Assembly: GCA_900088475.1 (NCBI GenBank)
Contig: FLMG01003651.1
Location: forward strand, 639-20,807
Origin: Hyphochytrium catenoides
Taxonomy: Eukaryota > Sar > Hyphochytriomycetes > Hyphochytriales > Hyphochytriaceae
Length of the DNA: 20,169 bases
Reading direction: 5' to 3'
Position 1 is the first letter of the stretch. Each line of letters starts with the position of its first letter. Positions 11,641 to 20,169 of this stretch are shown here, in pieces. Below the pieces are notes generated by a model. It made no database searches. It was not told the DNA's origin and was given only the letters and a program-made list of their open reading frames with translations. The translations under genes and the position numbers were made by a program.

Positions 11641-14600
11641 ATGGCGGTCTTGTTCACTTTAGCAGCCGTCCTTCTGAGCTCAGAGGCCGCGCGAGCGATT
11701 ATCCAGGACACAGTGGCCGATCTCACTGTTATCTTTGCTGATAATTTCCTAGCCTTTGTTTCGGCTGTGTGGGTCGTCAGCTTGCTTTGTCTGCTCTACA
11801 GCCTGTTCCCTCTTCATAAGATGGTGGCCACGGATGATGATAGGTATTTTCTATTGAGATCGGTTTCTCTCTTGCCCTACTCCTTTTTAGTCTCCCTAGT
11901 TCCTTGATCTCTGACTCTATGGAATAGGCTCTTCTCACTAACTTTTTGGGTTATGGTAGTTCTCTGCATTTGCCTTCTTCTTTCGCTCTTTCTTTCTACT
12001 TTCCTCGTCTTCCGTCGCCCTACTTTCGCTCTTTTTCCCAGTTCTAGTCGGCAACGATGTTTTGCATGTCTATGTGAAAAGATAACCAACTTCTTTACCT
12101 TTATCCACAGCTGCTTCGCAGGGGCTGATGCCGACCAGATTGCTATGATGAACGAGGAATGCATCCTTTTGGATCAGAATGACAACGTCATTGGCCACGA
12201 CACGAAGAAGAACTGCCATCTGAACTCTAGGATTTTCCCGGAAGATAGTCATGAACCAAGCCTCCTCCATCGCGCATTCTCTGTCTTTCTTTTTAACAAG
12301 AAGGGTGAGCTGCTCATGCAGAAGCGAGCGGCAGAGAAGATCACCTTCCCACATTTCTGGGCCAACTCCTGCTGCTCCCATCCTCTCTATCGCCCAGAAG
12401 AGCTGGAAGGGATAGAAGGAGCTAAACGTGCAGCTGTGAGAAAGATCCAGCAGGAATTAGGCATCGACCCTTCGCAGCTTCCTCTATCGTCCTTCCATTT
12501 CTTGACGCGGATCTACTATAAGGCACGAAGTGATGCTACTTGGGGCGAGCATGAAATCGACTACATTCTCTTCTGCACCCCTCCGGAAGATGTCACGCTA
12601 AATTTGAATCCCAACGAGGTGGCAGAAGCACGATACTTCTCCCGGGAGCAGCTTGATACCTTTGTACGCCTGAGCGATGATAATGGCGACCTTGTCTCTC
12701 CTTGGTTCCGTGTCATTCATGCATTGAAGCTAGGCGAATGGTGGGACGCTATGCTAGCTGGAAAGCTGCAGGACAAGGTGGATTTGGAGAAGATCCACCA
12801 TTGGGGAATGGCCGGCAATACGACGAAGAACTTTGTGGCTAGGGAAGAGGGCGTGACATCTGGTTCCTCTACGTCTCTCGCTTCCTCGCCAGCGTCAGTA
12901 GTGAAGAAGCAGGGCGCTTACGGAAAGGTGCCAATTCATCAGCACAGCCTCCGCTCGCAGCTATCCCATCTGGATGAAGTGATTGCAGCTATAAGGCTCA
13001 AGTATCTGAGCAGTGCGCTGACGCCTGAGGGCAAACTTGAAGGTAAAATCTTTTCCATCCGTCTGCCGCTCTCCTTCTTATCCTTGCTTTCTATTATTGG
13101 GCGTGTATGACTCCCTTTCAAGGTGTGCGGGACTAGACTAGTGATGACTTTTGTTTGTTTGCTGTCATCTCTCGCCTTCAACTCTATTCGCTCTCCCCCA
13201 TCTCCTGTTAACCATGCGCGATCGACTCCAAAACTACCTTCTTGCTAGGCAACCCGGATCAGGAGTACGCGGTGAAGATGATGAACCGGACCAGCCGAAG
13301 CTTTTCTGCGGTCACTTTACAACTCCCAGCTGAGCTCTGTCTGCCTGTCTGTGTCTTCTATCTTACACTACGCGCGCTTGACACCGTTGAGGACGATATG
13401 CAGAGCTTTACCAATGTGGAGGAAAAGACCAACCACCTGCGGAACTTTCATAAGTACTTGGATCAAGATGGTTGGACGATGGACGGTGTTGGAGAGGGTG
13501 AGTCCTTCCACATGCTTCTCTTTCTTCACCGTTACTCTATCTCTGTCCTCAGTTCCTTTCCTTCTCCGGGGCTTACTAGCCCCTGCTCTTCTCTCCGTCC
13601 TTCCTTTATGTTAAACACCCAAACATCGAATCTTTGCAAACTCCTTCTTCTATTCGCTTTCCAGCCCTTGGCAGATGGGTCGTTTTAACTCTTCGTCATC
13701 TCAGGAGATGAGCAAGCTCTGTTGCAGTCATTTGATCGGATCATTCGAGTGTATCGCACTCTTAAGCCCGAATATCAGGCCATCATACAGGACATCACGA
13801 GAAGGATGGGAGAAGGAATGGCTGAGTTCTGCCATCGAGACATGAGACAAGGCACACAGACCATGGCAGAGTATAACAAGTACTGCTTCTACGTGGCAGG
13901 TGAGAAAAAGAAAGCTTCATCCACCTCCAAGAAGAGCGAATAGATAACTTATGCGACCGACTCTGCACACGACTAAATGTGAGGGGGGCAAAGGAAAAAG
14001 GTCATCTCCCCTGGGTGATAATCGAGAGTGCTGAGAAATAACTTCTATAGAAACATTTTTGCGCTGATGGTACCGCTCCTTATGATCTCAGGTCTCGTGG
14101 GAGAAGGGCTCTCTGCATTATTCTCAAGCAGTGGCCTCGAGAGCTCTGCAGTAGTACAGAGGAAGTATCTATCCCACTCCATGGGTCAATTTTTGCAGAA
14201 GGTCAGTTCCTCGTGCCCTTCTATTCGTTTGATCACTCTCAGGCTTAGTTTTAAAGGCTGTCTGGGCGTCCCGCGTAGTCTGGGGAATGTTGGTCATCCT
14301 CGTAGTGGGATCCAGAGTTCAACCTACCTCTGTGATCTACGCATAGTCGCTCAAGTTCTGCTCTGTCTCTTTGATCTTGGCACTCCTCAGGTCAACATTA
14401 TCCGCGATTACCTTGAAGACTACGTGGATGGGCGCTCCTTTTGGCCAGCAACCATCTGGAAGAAGTATGCGTCAGAGCTTGGCGTCCTTGCGGAGCCTTT
14501 TAATGATTCTCAGCAGTTGACGGGATCGGAAAAGAAGAACCGTAGCCTCTCTTCTTCTCTGTCTTGTTTGAATGAGATGGTACTGGACGCTCTGCAACAC

Positions 14601-15747
14601 GTCGAGGAGTGCGTAGAGTATCTCCGACAGATCAGAAACCCTCGGGTATTCCGCTTTTGCGCCATCCCGCAGGTCATGGCAATAGCCACTCTCGCTGAAG
14701 TGTTCAACAACCCTCAGGTAAGCTATTGGCTTGTTCTTTTAACCTTGTCGGGCGCTTCAAGTATGAGCCAGAAGGGGAATGGCTGGAAGAGGAAGGCTAG
14801 GGAGAAAGACGAGATAGACAGAGCCTGCCTAACGATGCCTCCCTAAGGTTATAGTGATCATTGCAGTGATGGAACTGTTGGCTTCTTGACTTCTACGTGA
14901 GAGAGAGTTATCTGGGAACCGTGCACTGATTGATGTGCCTTCAAGGTCTTCACCGGCGTCGTAAAAATTCGTAAGGGGCTAGCGGCCAAACTGATCTTAG
15001 AGACTTCCAGCATCGAAGACGTGGAGAGTGTCTTCCTTGAATTTGCCAGAGCCATAGCTGCCAAGGTAATAGCAGCGCACTACGCAGCCTTATATCTGAA
15101 GTTTATCAGGTTGCCCTCAACAGTATCTTTTGAACGCTTTCCTAATCATCCTCTTGTTATTCTCTGTAGAGTAACCCGTCAGACCCGAACACTAAGCAAA
15201 TCTTGGACCTGGTGAGCAAGATTGAGGTGCTGACCACCTCTGGGACTCCGCCAGGACTGCTTCCAGTGAGACTCCAGGTGAGCCATGAGGGGCAACAATG
15301 GGGAGCCCGCATAGGCCTGGACCCAACGTTTGCCATTTAAGTAGTAGGACCACGGTCAAGATAACGTGGCTGTCAGTGGCAGGGTTATAAGAGGAAACGG
15401 GAGGTGGAAAGAGGGTGAGAGAGAGCCGACAGAGGCATCTAACGTAGAGCTGGATCAAGTTCTAATATTTCATTCTCTTTGGACCGCTGCAGAGAGTGCT
15501 CAACATCCTGAGTCCTGCTCTATTTTTCATCCTCCTTGGATACTTCTTCCGCCGTCAGAAGGGGCGCGAGTACCTGCTGCCCCAGCTCACGGAGACTGGC
15601 GACGTGGTGGCGCTGGCGCTGATGTTCATCGTTATTGCCTACATGTTCGGCTTCCTCGGGATCCAATTCTCCCAATCCCTCTTGTCGTCACCCGAGAGCC
15701 ACAGTGAAATGGCTCCTGCTGTGCGCAGCAAGAAGACAGTAAACTAA
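11641..15747 (+). CDS. Isopentenyl-diphosphate isomerase (type I) - squalene synthase fusion protein
   Basis: Nine exons: 11641-11843, 12111-13042, 13249-13497, 13705-13899, 14092-14201, 14391-14717, 14946-15065, 15170-15277 and 15493-15747, giving 832 residues with consistent phases. Residues 1-60 hold two hydrophobic segments (about 1-17 and 38-58), a likely membrane anchor. Residues about 82-300 are type I isomerase, interconverting isopentenyl and dimethylallyl diphosphate: catalytic C155 in WANSCCSHPL, the Nudix-like AAVRKIQQELGI, and metal-binding WGEHEIDY at 212-219. After a Ser/Ala-rich linker, residues about 345-748 are squalene synthase, which joins two farnesyl diphosphates and reduces the product with NADPH: SRSF at 394, first Asp motif DTVED at 423-427, YCFYVAGLVG at 521-530, second motif DYLED at 569-573, and FCAIPQVMA. 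Two C-terminal membrane helices lie at about 752-767 and 789-808. A single exon (12111-13042) spans the isomerase and the linker, so the fusion is not a gene-prediction error between adjacent genes. Similar to diatom IDISQS. Confidence 0.95.
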
Positions 15748-16119
15748 GATACATAAGGCAGATCGAGAAAGAGAGACTAAGTGGGGCGGCGCCTGCTCAA
15801 ATTAAAATCAATGGGACTGGCTTCGGCTTGTTGTCACACAGTATCGTTCCTTCTGTCGATTGCCTAACGCTAAGGATTGCGAGCCTTCCACACGATGAAG
15901 CTTCAACTATGGGTGTGCTCTCCTGACTTGCCTGCGCTATCTTTCTGTGATGACTGCCTTCTTCCTCTATCTGCGACCTCTAACAGTTGTCTTTAGGAGT
16001 CCCTCTTTGTGAAGGTGGGAATCGGCGTCCCTATCTTCCCCTTCCTTTTCATAAGAGTCCGACCTAGGACAGACACTCTCGTGCTATGAGCTAAGAACTG
16101 CTGATCACCCTCTAGTGGC
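15748..16119. other. Short convergent intergenic region
   Basis: These bases separate the stop codons of the fusion gene (+) and the mitochondrial carrier gene (-) and should hold both 3' untranslated regions. No gene, clear terminator or repeat was seen. Confidence 0.6.
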
Positions 16120-17887
16120 TTAGTCGTCTTCACTCTCCAGCAGCTGTTTAACAGTCTCAAAGGTACCAAAGGTAATGCCCACCATAGGCACCACCTTCAA
16201 GAGCTCAGGCGCAAGTCCCCTGTAGAGGCCTCTGACTCCTTGCTGCTTAAGTAGCTCCTGCAGTACCTGCAAGGGTCCTTTGGGGGCACCTGATAAATTA
16301 AGAAGGTTAGTGCAGGAGGCACTGACAAAGCGATGAGAACGCATAGAGAAAAAGAGCAATTATCAAACTGCAGAGCTTGTTCAACAGCAACAGAAGGCAG
16401 CATGGCAAGCATGAGAAAACAAGAACTATGAGGTACGGAGAGAAGTGAAGTAGACCCCAGTAAATTAAAATCACAACGGCCAAAGGACTGTCGCACCTGT
16501 GAGCCCTTGAAGTTGCATCCGCCTTCTAACGACATCCACGGGAAAAGTAACGGTGGACGAGGCGATGCCTGCAACTGCTCCGCAGGTGAGGCTGTCCACC
16601 AAGCTAAGCTCCCCTTGTCCATGAGACCAGCCATGGGTGATTGTGTACTCCTTCAACGTCTCGTAAAGACTGTAGTTGATAGCCAGATTGGGCACTGTGA
16701 CGCACAAAGTAGTTCCCAGACCACGATACATGCCCCTGATGCCTGATACAACGCACACACTTAGTGGAACGCGCTAACTAAGAACACGGAAGGTGAGCAA
16801 CAAGCGAGGTAGGAAGGAGGAAGGGTGATGTAGTGGGAAAGCTCCGAGAGAGACATACAAATAACCAACAGTCTCGGAGAAGCCTGGTGCATTCCTGGTC
16901 TTCAGCAGGACTATTGTGTCTTACCCTCATCTCTAAGAATCACCGAAAAGGCATGGCTAATCCCTCGATATCGGATGTCCCATTCTGGCTGCGTGGCAAG
17001 CCTGGTCCTGATAAGGTCAAGCGGGTAGCAGGTAGATGTGGCAACCATTCCTGTCGCAAGATCAAAGGGCAGTGACAACGCACGAGAGCAGCGAGAGGGT
17101 AAGATGGAGAATTGTCTGGTTAAGCGAGGGCCTCGGCGAAAGAATATAATGGAAAGGTAACGGAGGCTATATAAGCTAGGCATGTGACGTGTTGCTGCAC
17201 CTGCGCCAGCTCCAGCAATAAATCGGATGAGCGGGTCCTCATCCTTCATCTTTTCTGGATGGCTGCGTCTGAGTATCCTCTTGAAGTTCTCGTAGGCCAG
17301 AAAATTAGCTGCAGAGTACGGGAACCTATGAATGATGCTTGTGCCATTTCCCTTCCAGAATGCAATAACGCCTTCCTTTCTAATCACTTTCTTCACGGCA
17401 CCCAGTAGGGAGTCGGCGTACTGAGTATTTCCTTTGGTAGAGACCATGGAGTGGACCTGTCCGAACAGGAGAAAAGGATTCGGCTCTCACTAAGATGGTC
17501 GTTGATAGTGGGGCATAGGTGGAAGCACGAAGTAGCATAGTGCACAGCGAGATGGGTAGACGAAGAGACAAACAGAAAAGAGGGTTCAATGAGAGGTGTA
17601 AAACTTTGTGGCGGTCAACTTACCTGGAACAAGATGGTTAATCGGCTCAATGGCGCTGTTACGCTCTTGGCAACACAGCCCGCCAGCCCGCCCGCAATTA
17701 GCACATTTATCTGCTGCTTGTGATTCATTAGGTCCACCTCTTCCTCAATCGTCAAATCTGGCTCATCTGTGATGGCCAAGGCGCCAGAGCCAGCAACCAG
17801 CGAGTGGCGCCTCGTTAGAAGGGCTCCCGGCCTTGAGGCTCGAGAGTTCTGACGCTGAGGTCGGTCGTCCATTGCAGGGCCTGTCAT
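16120..17887 (-). CDS. Mitochondrial carrier family (SLC25) protein, nucleotide/CoA-type subgroup
   Basis: Five exons on the minus strand: 17887-17624, 17456-17201, 17050-16925, 16742-16497 and 16289-16120, giving 353 residues; junction phases are 0, 1, 1, 1. It has the three tandem repeats of inner-membrane solute carriers. The signatures are APLSRLTILFQ at 78-88 (Ser where most carriers have an acidic residue), YPLDLIRTRLA at 182-192 and FPVDVVRRRMQLQG at 282-295, each followed by an EG..AFWKGN- or GLYRG-type motif. The first signature and the RRRMQL motif are shared with plant mitochondrial substrate carriers and resemble the CoA/adenine-nucleotide group (SLC25A42-like); the substrate cannot be fixed from sequence. 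An N-terminal extension of about 57 residues, partly basic and then acidic (IEEEVDL), precedes repeat 1 and is too short for calcium-binding EF hands. The start is the first ATG in frame. Confidence 0.93.
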
Positions 17888-20169
17888 TTTGCTTTGTCTT
17901 TGGCTCCGCGCAACTCCCCAAAATATGGCGAAGTGCAAACCACTATATACTTAGAGCAAAAAATAGCTTCTTTCACGATTCCATGATGAGTTCACCGTCA
18001 TGTAGAGAATCACCTTTCCCTATCGAGGAACGTCTCTAAGAGGTGACAAGGCTCTGCACTCGTTGTCCACTGAGCTTCACCTTGAATTAGATATATCCAC
18101 TTGCGCTATTGGCAGTCTTCAGTGTTACGTGAGTCCAGTGAGAACCTGTTCGGGCATCCGGATAACAGGCGAGTGCAGATGTGATCAACAGCGAGGTCCA
18201 TCGAAGCGCAGCAGAGCTGTAGCCTAGAGTCGTTCCGTCTTCACCTCAACTTATGCTAAACCATGCATGTCCATATCCGAACTCAGAAAGCTCTACGAAA
18301 AGAATCTCAGGTCTCATGAGCTGTCGCGTGCCTTGTGAGCTAGTGAGTGATGCCAGGCAAGTCATTGATCTCCATCTCTGATCAGCAGTCAGTCGGTCTG
18401 ACAGGAAGTCAGCAGGTACAGTCTCCTTTACTTCTGATGATGAGCGGCGCTTATTGAACTTCCCCCAGGAATGAACTGTATCGATAACTAGTACACACTA
18501 AACAGTGATTATCAAGAGATTCTGTCAATCATTGTCATCTTTCCGCAAAACTCTGTTGACGTCTGGGAGATCTCTGAATACGGGCAAGATCTACAAAGGG
18601 GACGAATCTCTGATGAGGCCTGGAGCATTTTATTGGCAAAGCATGCAATGCTTATCGAATGGTCTCTCTTACGTCTGCTCTTTGACGTCTTGTATCTACC
18701 TTGTATCACTATCTGATGTGATGTGACTACCCATTGGTTGTTGTTGTCGTCTGTTGATACACGTTACGTAGGGATATAATCTCTGAGGCTCGGAGCATTG
18801 TTGGCAAAGTATGCAATGCTAATTGAATGGTCTCTTACGTCTGCTGACTTCATCTTTGACGTCTTGTACCTTGTGTAACTATCTGATGTGGTGTGACTAC
18901 CAATCGCTTGTTGTCGTTTGTTGATACACTTTACCTGGCTGGGGATAATCGCTCCCATACATTCGATCTTAGGAAGAAGGCCCTGGGCCACAGTGCTAAG
19001 AAGGAAGGATCCTTCTAGCTCTCGGAGGGAAGAAGGGTTTTCATACTGCGCGATCCCAAGAGGACAAAATAATGAACCAAGCTTATGATCCAGCTTAACT
19101 AGGATGCATGAGCTCTTTAGATGTGCAGGAGGATTTCTCCTTCTTCCCTCGGCGAGTAACGTTACTCCTCGAAAGCTTTGGCATATACTGGCCCCTTTCC
19201 ATGGTACCTATATCTCTTTTGAACCAGGGGTTCATACTACTTTTGTGCAGACCGTAGTATCTGACGTGATCTGGCGCACCAGCTGTTCATCCACATCTCC
19301 TATGTTATGTGTCGATTAGATTCCAGCAAAAAACATCTCCATGTCAACAATTCTTCCGGGAGACCACTACTCTCGTGCCACCACTTTGCATGATGGCTCC
19401 CTATTTCACCATGCATCGCTGCTTCTTGGACGCCCTCTCTCTTCGTCGGTATAGCCGCAAAACTCATCTTCTTCCCTACAACTTGAGGCTTCGTTCGAGG
19501 TATCTCTCCTCATATTAACCGCAGCGCAGCTGTTACCTCGCCATTTTCCCTCTCCTTGTTCTCCCTTGTTGGGGCTGTTCCTTACCTTTCTTTTAGTTGA
19601 GGGACCTAATGATGTGGCTAGCTGGCATCTGTACAGTCTTTGCTCACCTTATCTTGTATGATGGGGTTCTCCGCGGTTACCAGGGGAAGCAGATTGCACT
19701 CTTCTCTCAAGTCAGTCTCATCTCATTCTATGTCTCCGTAATACCCTCCCCCGATCTATCTGACGCCCGACACTTCCTTGCGACAAAGCATTGTAACCCC
19801 CATAGCGTCCTATAAGTAGCGATTTCCCCTACGAATAGAAGATCTTGGCAATACAAAGCGCACAGAGAAGCGCCACTTCCACCTAAGTCCACCTTTATAG
19901 GTTTTGCTCACGAGCGACTACAGGTGCTGTGGACTAGCTCGGGACAGATGCACAATGCCAAAGATCGTGCCATTGACAGAGGCGCCGTGATAGAGCCTCA
20001 AGCAAGGGACCCACAGACCATAAATCAATTAAGAGAAGATTCATTCATTGGCCACATTATTCTCTAGCAAATGACCTAATTAAGGCTATTAAACACAAGC
20101 ATCCAAAAAGGAAAGAAGCAAAGAAGATAACAGCGTTGGCAGGAGGGCTTGGAAGTGGGGGGGGAGGGA
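17888..20169. other. 2.3-kb region to the window end without a recognised gene
   Basis: The left part is upstream sequence of the carrier gene. A two-copy tandem duplication lies at 18608-18949. Open frames at 19104-19319, 19309-19518 and 19597-19815 (+) give no recognisable protein. The segment after TTTTAG at 19596 has an exon-like shape (hydrophobic MMWLAGICTVFAHLILYDG, then GTCAGT), but no partner exon with a matching phase was found. The last bases are A-rich, then G-rich. Confidence 0.45.
18608..18949. repeat. Diverged tandem direct repeat, two units of about 173 bp
   Basis: Copy 1 is 18608-18780 and copy 2 is 18781-18949. Shared blocks in the same order include CTCTGA, GGAGCATT, TTGGCAAAG.ATGCAATGCT, GAATGGTCTC, TTACGTCTGCT, TTTGACGTCTTGTA, ACTATCTGATGTG.TGTGACTACC, TTGTTGTCGT, TGTTGATACAC and a GGATA-AAT end. 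The unit length is not a multiple of three and internal indels are present, so it does not encode a repeated protein. Confidence 0.85.

Noticed and set aside
11953-12110. Hydrophobic N-terminal extension of the isomerase frame
   Set aside because: The sequence is a pyrimidine-rich intron ending in TTATCCACAG. Its hydrophobicity comes from T-rich codons, and exon 11641-11843 joins the isomerase in phase.
17888-17938. Upstream extension of the carrier protein to 17938
   Set aside because: It would need a TTG start. The first ATG in frame is at 17887.
19309-19815. Possible two-exon gene with a hydrophobic second exon
   Set aside because: The candidate donor near 19450 and acceptor at 19596 do not join in a compatible phase, and no protein family is recognised.

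Overview
This window looks like nuclear DNA of a eukaryote with many short introns. I could build five complete spliced genes by matching GT...AG boundaries, reading phase and protein-family similarity. They contain 30 introns in total. The organism is probably a microscopic alga with a red-algal-derived plastid, most likely a stramenopile. The main clue is one gene that encodes isopentenyl-diphosphate isomerase fused to squalene synthase, an arrangement known from diatoms. The lineage call is an inference.

Layout, left to right: (1) the 3' end of a proline-rich gene (+, 3-257); (2) a nucleoplasmin-type histone chaperone (-, 1021-2947, 4 exons); (3) class III alcohol dehydrogenase / S-(hydroxymethyl)glutathione dehydrogenase (+, 3805-6134, 8 exons), divergent from the chaperone across a CT-rich region; (4) a bZIP protein carrying a C-terminal SnoaL/NTF2-like ligand-pocket domain (-, 6331-8513, 9 exons), convergent with the dehydrogenase; (5) about 3.1 kb with no recognisable gene; (6) the IDI-squalene synthase fusion (+, 11641-15747, 9 exons); (7) a mitochondrial carrier of the SLC25 family (-, 16120-17887, 5 exons), convergent with the fusion; (8) about 2.3 kb to the end with no recognised gene but with a 173-bp tandem duplication.

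The genes do not form one pathway. The fusion serves sterol precursor synthesis at a membrane, the dehydrogenase serves formaldehyde and S-nitrosoglutathione detoxification, the carrier serves mitochondrial metabolite exchange, and the chaperone and bZIP protein are nuclear. The most unusual items are the bZIP-SnoaL architecture, which also has lysine in place of the nearly invariant DNA-contacting asparagine, and the IDI-squalene synthase fusion with predicted membrane anchors at both ends. No tRNA, rRNA, CRISPR array or intact transposon was recognised.
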